Shown in pieces: positions 53,448 through 61,282 of a DNA stretch of 64,000 nucleotides. A model generated the notes under the pieces. The model was not told the origin of the DNA, made no database searches, and saw only the letters and a program-made list of their open reading frames with translations. The position numbers were made by a program, and so were the translations under genes. The stretch comes from Paractinoplanes ferrugineus (GTDB lineage Bacteria > Actinomycetota > Actinomycetes > Mycobacteriales > Micromonosporaceae), in contig NZ_BOMM01000038.1 of assembly GCF_016862195.1 (NCBI RefSeq), forward strand, positions 1 through 64,000, in the 5' to 3' direction. Numbering within the stretch: the stretch's first letter is position 1; each line of letters starts with the position of its first letter.

Positions 53448-53472
53448 AAAAAAGAGGGCCCGACGGGCCCTC
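53448..53472 (-). terminator. Rho-independent terminator of VOC gene
   Basis: On the minus strand an 8-base perfect stem GAGGGCCC/GGGCCCTC with a three-base loop is followed by TTTTTT. It lies 17 bases after the VOC-gene stop and insulates the HTH-clpN promoter downstream. Confidence 0.88.
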
Positions 53473-53488
53473 CTTCTTGATGAGCTGG

Positions 53489-54259
53489 TCAGCCGCCGTA
53501 CGTCAGCTCCAGGCCGATGATGTCGTTGTACGCCACCGCGAGCTCCACCGGGCGCGGCAGTGGCGCGGTGATCGCGAACTGGGTGCCGGCCGGGTCGATG
53601 ATCTCGGCATAGCGACCCAATCCCATCTCGACCGGGCCCGCCGTCACCCGGCCGCCGAGCCGGGCCACGTGCGCGACCAGCTCCGGGCAGTCGGCCACCT
53701 GGAACGACGGCTGCCAGCGGACGTCGTAGCGCCCGGGGATCAGTCCGGCCACCGAGTCGCGAGCCTCGGTCAGCCATTCGCCGCTGCCGAACTCGTGGGT
53801 CAGCGACCAGCCGAACACCGAGCCGTAGAACGCGGTCGCCCGGCTCGCGTTGTCGGTCAGCAGGTCGGACCAGGCCATCGTGCCCGGTTCGCCGCGCAGC
53901 TGGGCACCGGCGAAACCGGCCGCCTGCCACAGGCCGAAGATCGCGCCGGACGAGTCGGCGACGACCGCCCGGCGGCCGCCCGGGCGCTCCTCGGGGCGGA
54001 TCAGCACATGGCCGTACGCGGCCTCGACGCACCTGATCGTGTAGTCCAGGTCGGGTGCCGCGAGGTAGGTCAACCAGCCCGTGGGCTGGTCGGGCCGGCT
54101 CGGCACGATGCCGGCGACGGCACGGCCCTCCAGTCGGAACTGGTCACCGTCGATCGCCCAGCCGAACAGGTCCGCATAGAACCCCGCCGTGCGCGAGGGG
54201 TCCGGTGTGGACAACTCCGCCCAGCAAGGGGTGGATGGCGCAAAGCCTCGAATCCGCAT
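53489..54259 (-). CDS. Two-domain VOC (glyoxalase-like) protein
   Basis: 256 aa with two VOC modules: PCWAELSTPDPSRTAGFYADLFGW (first) and MAWSDLLTDNASRATAFYGSVFGW (second), each with a later DP or DS-Gly-phenyl pattern (DSSGAIFGLW, DPAGTQFAI). The His/Glu metal ligands of glyoxalase I are not all present, so it may be a hydroxylase-like or binding protein. ATG at 54259 is chosen after AGCGGAC; GTG is four codons earlier. It ends 17 bases before a strong terminator. Confidence 0.88.
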   Translation of the reverse strand: MRIRGFAPSTPCWAELSTPDPSRTAGFYADLFGWAIDGDQFRLEGRAVAGIVPSRPDQPTGWLTYLAAPDLDYTIRCVEAAYGHVLIRPEERPGGRRAVVADSSGAIFGLWQAAGFAGAQLRGEPGTMAWSDLLTDNASRATAFYGSVFGWSLTHEFGSGEWLTEARDSVAGLIPGRYDVRWQPSFQVADCPELVAHVARLGGRVTAGPVEMGLGRYAEIIDPAGTQFAITAPLPRPVELAVAYNDIIGLELTYGG

Positions 54260-54406
54260 GTCCGCTCCCACGTGGATGCCCCGGTTTGAATGACGACCTT
54301 ACGGCACCCAATACGCTTCGTCACTACCTCGGGGTTCAATGCCCGATTTGGAGAGGCTTTCAGTCACTCTAGGTAGTTGGTCGGGAGTGAGGTTGTAACG
54401 CGACCG

Positions 54407-56569
54407 TTAACTTGCTGGTGAGTCCGAAGTGGACCGGATCAGCAACTCGAACCACACCGTCGAGCCCCGGACCGACGGATCGGTGCCCCACGAGTCGCTC
54501 AACTCCTCGATCAGGCTCAGGCCCCGGCCCCGGCTGCTCATCGCGTCGGTGTGCGCCCGGATCACGCTGCCCCGGGTGCCGGTGTCGGCCACCGAGACCA
54601 GCAGTCGCTCGGCGTTCAGGTCGATGTGGACCTGGGCCGGGGTGCCGGCGTGCAGCAGGGCGTTGGTGGTGAGCTCGCTCGTGCAGAGGATGGCCGAGCC
54701 GATCACCTGCTCGGGCACCGACCACTCGCGCAGGCGGGTGCCCATCCACTGGCGTACGCGGCTGGGGCCGGTCGGTTCCGCGGCCACCAGCATGGTGTCC
54801 GATCGACTCAGCGCCACCGCGCGTTCCACCGCGAGCACCGCCACGTCGTCGTCGGTCGGGCCCGGCACCGCCGCCGTCGCGATCGCACACAGATTTCGTG
54901 GATCACCACTGGGCGCCCCCGCCGCCACCGCGACGAGCGCGTCGAGACCGTCGTTGAGCGCCCGGCCGCGCCGCTCCACCACACCGTCGCTGAACAGCAG
55001 GATCGAGTCGCCCGGCTCCAGCCGCACCACGCCCGTCTGCCACCGGCCGCCGAGGCCCAGCGGCGCCCCCGGCGGAATCTTCACCAGCTCGGCCGTCGGT
55101 GCCTCGCCACCCTGGCCGGCTCGGCGCAGCACCGGCGGCGGGTGGCCCGCGCTGGCCAGCGTGATCGTGCCGTCGTGCGGGTCGAGCACCCCGTAGACGA
55201 CGGTCACGAAGATCTCCTCGTTGCGGGACTCGGCGCCCAGCGAACCGACCAGCCGGTCGAGGCCCGCGAGCACGCCCGGCGGGTCGGCGTCGGTGAGCGC
55301 CAGCGCCCGCAGCGCGGCCCGCACCTGACCCATCACCGCGGCCGCGCGTACGTCGTGCCCGGCCACGTCGCCCAGCACCATCGCCAGCCGGCCGTCGGCC
55401 AGCCGGAACGCGTCGTAGAAGTCGCCCCCCGCCGCGTTGCCGTCCACCCCCACGTCGTAGCGGGCCGCGATGCGGAACCGCTCCAGCTCGGGCAGGTGCT
55501 CGGGCAGCATGCTCCGCTGCAGCAGCTGGGCCGTGCCGTGCTGGGCCTCGAACCGGCGGGCCCGCTCGGCCGCCTGCGCCACCTGCTGGGCGGCCGCGTT
55601 GAGCAGCGCCTGCTCGGCCGGCAACCAGTTGTGCTCGGTCCGGTAACCGATGCTCAGGGCGCCACTCAACGACGCCGTGCGCAACGGAAGCACCGCCAGC
55701 GCCCGGATGCGCCGCTCGTGCCGGTCGCTCGCCACCTCACGCAGCGGCTCGCCGTCCGCCACGAACGACGCGCGGCCCGATCGGGCCGCCGCGACCAGCG
55801 GGGCCTGCGGGTTGTCGGGCAGTCTCTTCCACACGGGGGGCAGCCGTTCGTCGGCCTCGTCGAGCATCTCGCCCCGGATGCGGCGCACCGACCGGAACAT
55901 GTTGCCGTCGTCCACCGCGAACACGCAGTGGTCGACGTCGAAGGAGGTCAGCGCATAACCCAGGACGACCCGCGCGACGTCGTCGACGGTGAGCGCGACC
56001 GCCAACCGCGAGGTCAGCTCACCGAGATTCTGCAGGCGGCGGGTCACCTGGGTGGTCTCGGCGGCCACCGTGAGCACCCCCGCCGCGCGCCCGCGCCGAT
56101 CGCTGACGATCGAGTGGCCCCGGGTGAAGAAGGCCTGCTCCGGGCGGGCGCCGTCGGCGCGCACCACGGTCAGCTGGGTCTCCGGCTCGAGGAACGGCCG
56201 GCCGCTGCGGTAGACCTCCTCGATCACCCCGCCGAGGCCCGGCGACAGCCAGCTCTCCCCGAACGCCTCGGCCGCCGGCCGGCCCATCGCCGCCGGGTGC
56301 AGGGTGCCGATCAGATCGGCGTAGGCGTCGTTGTAGATCAGCACGAAGCTGTCACCGAAGCTGAACGCCATCGGCATCGGCGAGGACAGCACCAGATCGA
56401 CGGTCGCGGTGACGACCGGATCCCATCTCTCGCGCGGCCCGAGCGGGGTGTCGTCCCAAGGGAGATCGCGGACGATCTCGGCGGCCGCCGGTCGCGCAGG
56501 GAAGGTCGCACCCAGCTGCGAGGGCAGCGTGGGAGAGTGTGAAGGGCGCACCCCTCCCGTCCCGGCCAT
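54407..56569 (-). CDS. PAS-GAF-SpoIIE phosphatase-HATPase regulator
   Basis: 720 aa, four modules: a PAS domain (about 40-170; FSFGDSFVLIYNDAYADLIG), a GAF domain (about 190-340), a PP2C/SpoIIE phosphatase (about 370-575; GGDFYDAF, GDVAGHDVRAAA, LFSDGVVERR) and a C-terminal HATPase_c of the RsbW type (about 590-715; ELTTNALLHA and VADTGTRG). It can plausibly dephosphorylate an anti-anti-sigma factor and phosphorylate it or bind sigma through the kinase-like end. It is soluble. No sigma factor or antagonist gene is adjacent. ATG at 56569 begins MAGTGGVRPSHS; the frame extends upstream without a better start. Confidence 0.9.
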   Translation of the reverse strand: MAGTGGVRPSHSPTLPSQLGATFPARPAAAEIVRDLPWDDTPLGPRERWDPVVTATVDLVLSSPMPMAFSFGDSFVLIYNDAYADLIGTLHPAAMGRPAAEAFGESWLSPGLGGVIEEVYRSGRPFLEPETQLTVVRADGARPEQAFFTRGHSIVSDRRGRAAGVLTVAAETTQVTRRLQNLGELTSRLAVALTVDDVARVVLGYALTSFDVDHCVFAVDDGNMFRSVRRIRGEMLDEADERLPPVWKRLPDNPQAPLVAAARSGRASFVADGEPLREVASDRHERRIRALAVLPLRTASLSGALSIGYRTEHNWLPAEQALLNAAAQQVAQAAERARRFEAQHGTAQLLQRSMLPEHLPELERFRIAARYDVGVDGNAAGGDFYDAFRLADGRLAMVLGDVAGHDVRAAAVMGQVRAALRALALTDADPPGVLAGLDRLVGSLGAESRNEEIFVTVVYGVLDPHDGTITLASAGHPPPVLRRAGQGGEAPTAELVKIPPGAPLGLGGRWQTGVVRLEPGDSILLFSDGVVERRGRALNDGLDALVAVAAGAPSGDPRNLCAIATAAVPGPTDDDVAVLAVERAVALSRSDTMLVAAEPTGPSRVRQWMGTRLREWSVPEQVIGSAILCTSELTTNALLHAGTPAQVHIDLNAERLLVSVADTGTRGSVIRAHTDAMSSRGRGLSLIEELSDSWGTDPSVRGSTVWFELLIRSTSDSPAS

Positions 56570-56715
56570 GCTCGAAAGCGTAGCCCGACTCGGCCGTTCG
56601 GACGATGCCCAGCTGTCCGACCGTCCGATTCCTGACGGCACGAGCCGGTGCGGTTTGTCCTTTGACACAGGATGAGCTTGGCAAAGGCGTGTTTCGCTCA
56701 CGTAAGGTCCCCGCC

Positions 56716-57012
56716 GTGAAAGACGCGGAGCCCTTGATCGACCTGTCCGCACCGCGCCACTACGAGCAAGTCACCCCGCGCGGCCGTCGTCGTCGCCGGT
56801 TCGCGATCGCCGGCCTGGCCGCGATCGCCGCGGTCCTCGCCGGCGGGGTGGGCTACGCGGCGCTGCACCGCCCGGCCGCCGTTCCGGTCGTTCCGGCGGT
56901 CACTCCCACGTCCGCCGCCCCGGTCGACGCCGCCCGCCCGCCGGACGACTTCCGGCCCGGCGCCCTCCCGGCGGCCGGCCTGGACCGGGTCAAGGCCGCA
57001 CCCACCCGCTGA
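56716..57012 (+). CDS. Small single-span membrane protein
   Basis: 98 aa, unknown. A 25-residue N-terminal part ends in a strongly basic cluster (TPRGRRRRRF), then comes one membrane helix (about 31-51, AIAGLAAIAAVLAGGVGYAAL), then a Pro/Ala/Val-rich outside tail. The charge order suggests N-in, C-out. GTG at 56716 is divergent from the SpoIIE-type gene by 146 bases. Confidence 0.65.
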   Translation: MKDAEPLIDLSAPRHYEQVTPRGRRRRRFAIAGLAAIAAVLAGGVGYAALHRPAAVPVVPAVTPTSAAPVDAARPPDDFRPGALPAAGLDRVKAAPTR

Positions 57013-57115
57013 GCCCGGCCGGGCCGGGAGCCTTTCCGAGGGGCGGTATTTGTCGTTTCGTCCTATGGTCGCAGTGTCGGTGTGGTACCGGCCTGGTGGG
57101 ATCTGGGAGCGTGCG

Positions 57116-58369
57116 ATGACCGGAAACGGGCTGGGTCAAGGACTCAGCGATATGTGGCGATCGGTGCTGTTGTTCCTGCCCAAGGCGCTGATCTTCGTCG
57201 TGGTCCTGGTGGTCGGCTACGTCGTGGCGCGGGTCTTGCGCACCGTGGTCGGCAAGGCACTGCACAAGGCCGGCTTCGACCGGGCGGTGTCCCGGGGTGC
57301 GCTGGGCCGGGCGCTGCGGAATGCCAAGATCAGCGCCGCCGACCTGGGCGCGAAGATCGTGTTCTACGGGGTCATGCTGTTCGCTCTGCAGCTCGCCTTC
57401 GGCCTCTGGGGGCCCAACCCGGTGAGCGAACTGCTCACCGACCTGATCGCGTGGCTGCCCCGGGCGTTCGTGGCGATCGTGATCGTGGTGGTGGCGGCGG
57501 CGATCGCCGGGGCGGTGCACGATCTGCTCAGCGGGGCACTGGGTGGGCTCGGGTACGGGCGGGTGCTCGCCCGGGCGGTGGCCATCGTGATCGTGGTGCT
57601 CGGCGTGATCGCGGCCCTCGACCAGGTGCGGATCGCCACCTCGGTCACCCGGCCGCTGCTCATCGCGGTCCTCGCCACGGTGGCCGGCGTGGTGATCGTC
57701 GGGGTCGGTGGCGGGCTGATCCGGCCCATGCAATACCGGTGGGAGACGTGGCTGGAACGGGCCGGCACCGAGTCGACGGTGATTCGGGAGCACGCGAAGG
57801 CGTACGCGCAGGAGCGCCGGCAAGCGGAGGCGGCCCGCAGAGCGCAGGAGGCGCGGGTCGAGGCGGCGCGCCGGGCCGAGGAGGCCGCCCAGGCCGAGGG
57901 CACCCGCCGGGCCGAGGAGGCACGCCTGGCCCAGGAAGCCTGGCAGGCCGAGGAGTCGCAGCTGGCGGCGGAATCGCAGCTGGCGGCGGAGCGGCGCCGT
58001 GCGGACGAGGCCCGGCAGGCCGAGCAGGCCCGCCAGGAGTCCAGCCGGCCGGAGCTCAACCGGCCGGAGTCCAGCCGGCCGGACGCCACGACCCGGACGC
58101 TGAGCATCGTCGAGGTGGCCGAGACCCAGCCGATCACCGAGGCGGATCGAGCCGCCGCCCAGGCCGAAGCGGCGAAGCACGTGCCGCCGCCCCGGAGCGT
58201 CCCGGACGTTGAGGAAACCGGCGAATCGGCCGGGCCCGGCTCCGACACCGCACCCACGGCGATCATCAACCCGGGCCCGAACGACACCCAGGTGATCGGG
58301 GGCATCGAGGCGACCCAGGTGATCCCGCCCGGCGAGGAACCCCGAAGCGCCCGGCCCGAGCCCGAGTAG
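57116..58369 (+). CDS. Mechanosensitive-channel-like protein with charged C-terminal tail
   Basis: 417 aa. Five or six membrane segments in residues 1-210 with the TM-helix repeats of CmpX/MscS-related proteins: LPKALIFVVVLVVGYVVARVL, then IVFYGVMLFALQLAF, FVAIVIVVVAAAIAGAVHDLL. From about 215 the protein is a cytoplasmic Ala/Glu/Arg/Gln-rich segment, probably a long helix or coiled coil (EAARRAQEARVEAARR), then a Pro/Thr/Glu-rich disordered end. The segment has imperfect repeats (QLAAES, SSRPE). ATG at 57116 has GGGAG upstream. A strong hairpin follows the stop. Confidence 0.85.
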   Translation: MTGNGLGQGLSDMWRSVLLFLPKALIFVVVLVVGYVVARVLRTVVGKALHKAGFDRAVSRGALGRALRNAKISAADLGAKIVFYGVMLFALQLAFGLWGPNPVSELLTDLIAWLPRAFVAIVIVVVAAAIAGAVHDLLSGALGGLGYGRVLARAVAIVIVVLGVIAALDQVRIATSVTRPLLIAVLATVAGVVIVGVGGGLIRPMQYRWETWLERAGTESTVIREHAKAYAQERRQAEAARRAQEARVEAARRAEEAAQAEGTRRAEEARLAQEAWQAEESQLAAESQLAAERRRADEARQAEQARQESSRPELNRPESSRPDATTRTLSIVEVAETQPITEADRAAAQAEAAKHVPPPRSVPDVEETGESAGPGSDTAPTAIINPGPNDTQVIGGIEATQVIPPGEEPRSARPEPE

Positions 58370-58432
58370 CGCCCGCGGCGCCCGGCCCGAGCCGGAGTGA
58401 GCCCACCGCGCAAGAAGCGCAGGCACAGGAGA

Positions 58433-58468
58433 GGGGCCGGCGCCGGGGAGAACCCCGGCACCGGCCCC
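58433..58468. terminator. Long GC hairpin between convergent genes
   Basis: GGGGCCGG-C-GCCGGGG pairs with CCCCGGC-A-CCGGCCCC, a 15-base stem with one mismatch and an AGAA loop. It lies 63 bases after the channel gene and 30 bases after the end of the convergent DUF6401-like gene. It has no T run, but its place suggests a two-way terminator. Confidence 0.7.
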
Positions 58469-58498
58469 GGTGTGACGGATGGCCTGTCGCGGTTCAGG

Positions 58499-58858
58499 TC
58501 AGTTTGCGGTGGGCAGGCTGCGAGCCAGGGAACACACCGCCAGCAGGCGGGTCATCACCCAGTCGTTGGCGGACCAGTCGATGATCGGGCCGACCGGTGG
58601 ACGCCAGCCGTGGGTGAAGGCGGCGTCGCGGACGCCCTCGGCGTAGGCGGCGAGCAGAACCGCGGTCAGCGGGCGCGTGTCAGCCGAGAGGCTGTCGCGA
58701 ACCCCGGCGGCGTGCTGGTCGACGACGGCCATCAGACCCGGGTTGGTGCCGGCGGCGTCGAGGCCGCTGACTCCCACCGTGTCGTGCAGCTCGGCGAGGC
58801 AGGCGTTGGCGGAACGGAGGGCAGCACGGGCGGCAGCGCCGCTGAACAGGCCATTCAT
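58499..58858 (-). CDS. DUF6401-like small protein
   Basis: 119 aa from ATG at 58858. NACLAELHDTVGVSGLDAAG, VDQHAAGVRDSLSADTRPLTAVLLAAYAEGVRDAA and DWVMTRLLAVCSLA form the conserved pattern, which I recall as DUF6401, found beside natural-product genes in actinomycetes; that name is a recollection, not shown here. It is all helical and has no membrane segment. No biosynthetic neighbour is adjacent. No clear ribosome site precedes the ATG. Confidence 0.65.
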   Translation of the reverse strand: MNGLFSGAAARAALRSANACLAELHDTVGVSGLDAAGTNPGLMAVVDQHAAGVRDSLSADTRPLTAVLLAAYAEGVRDAAFTHGWRPPVGPIIDWSANDWVMTRLLAVCSLARSLPTAN

Positions 58859-58938
58859 GAGGAGAAAGTTACGGAGCCCGGGGTATGGAACGGTTCTCCG
58901 TAACGGTGCAGAACGGTTGAGAAGAAAAGAGGGCGGCG

Positions 58939-59358
58939 ATGAAGCCGGATGAGGCACACCAGCGGCCGGCCGGGCTCGACGATCTGACGGTGCTCGCCCT
59001 GGGCAAGCTGAGCGAGGCCCTCGAGACGACCGAGCGGGTGCGCGGCCACCTGTACTCGATGCACCAGCTCACCGGCACCGCCGACTTCCAGCTCGACGAG
59101 GCGGTGTCGCTGTTCCGGGAGGCCGGCCACGAACAGTGGGCGGCGCGGATCCAGAACGAGCTCATCGGGCGGAACGTCACGCCCGGCCACTGGACGTTCC
59201 AGTTGGTCGAGGAATACGACGACGGTTACTGGTCGGATCTTCGCCGGGTGGAGAAGGCGGCCCGGGACGAACTCGCCGAGGGCCGCCGTCATCTTTACGA
59301 AGCGGAGCTGAAGGAACGCCGGCGCACCCACGGCCGGCCGGGCCACGAGGCTCGCTGA
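58939..59358 (+). CDS. Conserved actinobacterial hypothetical protein
   Basis: 139 aa. Two helical parts: KLSEALETTERVRGHLYSMHQLTGTADFQLDEAV and then a charged C-terminal helix (VEKAARDELAEGRRHLYEAELKERRRTHGR). WAARIQNELIGRNVTPGHWTFQLVEEYDDGYW is distinctive and aromatic-rich. I know similar proteins only as hypothetical. AGAGGG precedes the ATG at 58939. It is divergent from the DUF6401-like gene (80 bases) and convergent with the next small gene. Confidence 0.75.
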   Translation: MKPDEAHQRPAGLDDLTVLALGKLSEALETTERVRGHLYSMHQLTGTADFQLDEAVSLFREAGHEQWAARIQNELIGRNVTPGHWTFQLVEEYDDGYWSDLRRVEKAARDELAEGRRHLYEAELKERRRTHGRPGHEAR

Positions 59359-59361
59359 GGC

Positions 59362-59565
59362 CTACTCCTCGATCGGCGCCGGGCGGCGGCGCTGGGTGTC
59401 GTCGGCGAGGATGACGGTGGCCACCACGAGGGCGACCACGACGGCGAACAACCAGGAAGCGTCGTCCACGAACTTGGCGGCCAGCGGGGCCTGGAAAGCG
59501 GCAAGCATGAAGCCGACCCAGGCGAGACGACGCTGCCGTTCGGAGAGGAAACCAGCAGATTGCAT
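59362..59565 (-). CDS. Small two-span membrane protein
   Basis: 67 aa from ATG at 59565. After MQSAGFLSERQRRLAW two hydrophobic stretches follow (VGFMLAAFQAPLAAKF, WLFAVVVALVVATVILA), and a charged C-terminal tail (DDTQRRRPAPIEE). The two are joined by VDDAS. Unknown function. It ends three bases after the stop of the convergent gene and is divergent from the lipoprotein gene. Confidence 0.6.
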   Translation of the reverse strand: MQSAGFLSERQRRLAWVGFMLAAFQAPLAAKFVDDASWLFAVVVALVVATVILADDTQRRRPAPIEE

Positions 59566-59644
59566 TCGGACAGTCTTGCTCGATCGGGACGGATCGCCGT
59601 CACCCGTTCGGCCGATTCTCCGTTGTCCGATAGTGCCCCTTGCA

Positions 59645-60370
59645 TTGCGTCCACGCGGCTCAACGGCTCGGCTCATGGTCGCATTATTGCTGCTCACCGC
59701 TTTGGTCGGGTGCTCTTCCAGAACTGCGCAACCGACCCCGGGAAAAGCGCCGGAAGAGGAGCGGGTAGCGGTCGCCGCGCTGCGGGGCCGCAGTGGCAGC
59801 TCCCTGACTGTGCGTGACGCCGCCTCCCGGATCCGGGTCGAGCTGGCGACGCTTCCGGGCCTGCTCTACCGGATCAGCACACCTGCCGGTTCCGGTCTGG
59901 CGCCGCGGGTCACCGGCGCGAACGGGCGCCTGGTCGCGTCCCTGCTGCCGACCGGTGGCGACGGGCCGGACGAGGTGCGGATCGTGCTCAACCGGGACGT
60001 CCGCTGGCAGCTCGACCTGCCGGCCGGCGCCGGGGAGCAGCAGCTGGACCTGCGCCGGGGCCGGGTCTCCCGGCTCGACCTGGGGGCGTCCGGCCTGGTC
60101 GAGCTGCGGCTGCCGAAGCCGGACACGATCGTTCCGATCACGCTGCGCGGGGGAGTGGGCGGCGTCTTGATCACCGCTGAGCCGGGCACTCCGCTGCGGG
60201 TCCGGCTGGACCGGGGCGCCGGCTCCTGGCTGGGCGGGGCTCCCGCTGCACCGGGAACAGTCCGGCAGGTGGGGGCACGGCCCGGGACGCTTGCGGGGTA
60301 CGGGATAAGAGCGCGCTCGTCGGTAGGCAGCTTCGCGGTCCGGACCGCCCCACCGCGCCCGGCCGACTGA
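59645..60370 (+). CDS. Predicted lipoprotein
   Basis: About 241 aa. An Arg-containing n-region (LRPRGSTARL) precedes MVALLLLTALVGC, with a lipobox LVGC. TTG at 59645 is chosen since the ATG at 59675 would leave the signal with no positive charge. The mature protein is beta-rich (RIRVELATLPGLLYRISTP, VRIVLNRDVRWQLDLPAGAGEQQLDLR, GGVGGVLITAEPGTPLRVRLDRG) and resembles putative actinobacterial auto-transported or adhesin-like beta-helix regions, with no motif. Outside the membrane; role unknown. Confidence 0.65.
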   Translation: MRPRGSTARLMVALLLLTALVGCSSRTAQPTPGKAPEEERVAVAALRGRSGSSLTVRDAASRIRVELATLPGLLYRISTPAGSGLAPRVTGANGRLVASLLPTGGDGPDEVRIVLNRDVRWQLDLPAGAGEQQLDLRRGRVSRLDLGASGLVELRLPKPDTIVPITLRGGVGGVLITAEPGTPLRVRLDRGAGSWLGGAPAAPGTVRQVGARPGTLAGYGIRARSSVGSFAVRTAPPRPAD

Positions 60371-60391
60371 ACGCGTCCGGCCGGTCCAGCG

Positions 60392-60423
60392 CGACCGGCC
60401 GACCGAAGCCGACCGGCCGACCG
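60392..60423. repeat. 14-bp direct repeat CGACCGGCCGACCG
   Basis: Two perfect copies (60392-60405, 60410-60423) separated by four bases, each palindromic in its centre (CCGGCC). They lie 22 bases after the lipoprotein stop, between it and a convergent gene. Could help end transcription. Confidence 0.6.
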
Positions 60424-60510
60424 CCGGGCCGGAAGCTCGGTGATCGGCCGGTGCTGACGCTGAGGTCCCGCTGTGCCAGCGGAACACGTCGGTCGCCCGT
60501 ACTGAAAAAA

Positions 60511-60693
60511 TCAGTGCGGCCCGGTGTGGCCCGTCGTGCTCGGGGGCCCGTCGTCGGTGACCTCGATGCCGGAATCGTTGTCCGACGGGTCGTTCTGGCC
60601 GTCGGTGTCCCAGGTGGCCATGGCCTTGTCGAGCTCGCTGAGCGGGAGCTTTTCCTCGTCGCGCCACACGCCGTCGTCTGTCGGATGCGTCAT
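60511..60693 (-). CDS. 60-aa acidic hypothetical protein
   Basis: Starts MTHPTDDGVWRDEEKLPLSEL, then KAMATWDTDGQNDPSDNDSG. Net acidic, disordered-looking, with the Asp-rich end GIEVTDDGPPSTTGHTGPH. No domain. ATG at 60693; no strong ribosome site. It follows the SRPBCC gene on the same strand by 38 bases and may be co-transcribed. The codon pattern fits a real gene but it is short. Confidence 0.55.
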   Translation of the reverse strand: MTHPTDDGVWRDEEKLPLSELDKAMATWDTDGQNDPSDNDSGIEVTDDGPPSTTGHTGPH

Positions 60694-60731
60694 GGCGTCA
60701 AGCTACCCCCGTTCCGGGCCGATCAACCCGG

Positions 60732-61196
60732 TCAGACGCCGGGCCGGTCGACCTCGCCACGCCAGGCACCGGTCTCGGCGCCGCCGCGGCTCTCGATGAA
60801 CTCCTTGAAGCGGCCCAGGTCGCCCTTGACCCGGTGGTCGACGACGCCCAGCACGGCACCCGCCTTCTCGACGATGCCGTCCGGCTCGAAGTCCATCTGG
60901 ACGGTGACCCGGGTCTTGGTGTCGTCGAGCCGGTGGAACGTGACCACGCCGGCCTGCTTCTCGCCGTCGGTGGACTTCCAGGCGACCCGCTCGTCGGGGA
61001 GCTGCTCGGTGACCTCGGCGTCGAACTCGCGCTTGACGCCGCCGATCTCCGTCTTCCAGTGCATGTGGGTCTCGTCGATCTGGCGGATCTCGGTGACTCC
61101 ATCCATGAACCGGGGGAACTCCTCGAACTGGGTCCACTGGTTGTACGCGGTGCGCACGGGTACGTCGACGTCAACGAACTCGGTCACGGTACTCAC
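60732..61196 (-). CDS. SRPBCC-fold protein (polyketide cyclase/dehydrase-like)
   Basis: 154 aa. TEFVDVDVPVRTAYNQWTQFEEFPRFMDGVTEI is the START-like opening (strand then two helices), and DTKTRVTVQMDFEPDG with a long C-terminal helix (VDHRVKGDLGRFKEFIESRG) completes it. The Gly-rich cavity could bind a hydrophobic ligand. The family covers cyclases, lipid-transfer and stress proteins; no ligand can be named. GTG at 61196 has GGGAG six bases upstream. Confidence 0.85.
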   Translation of the reverse strand: MSTVTEFVDVDVPVRTAYNQWTQFEEFPRFMDGVTEIRQIDETHMHWKTEIGGVKREFDAEVTEQLPDERVAWKSTDGEKQAGVVTFHRLDDTKTRVTVQMDFEPDGIVEKAGAVLGVVDHRVKGDLGRFKEFIESRGGAETGAWRGEVDRPGV

Positions 61197-61282
61197 GGTG
61201 ACTCCCTATCTGTTGTGTTTCCCCGCCGTGGTGTTATTCAGGACGTGCCCGGGTGATCGAGTGCTAAACGAGACGAGGGCTG

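Noticed and set aside
60501-60515. ACTGA-AAAAA-TCAGT as a terminator
   Set aside because: A five-base stem is too weak and it lies across the stop codon of the 60-aa gene.
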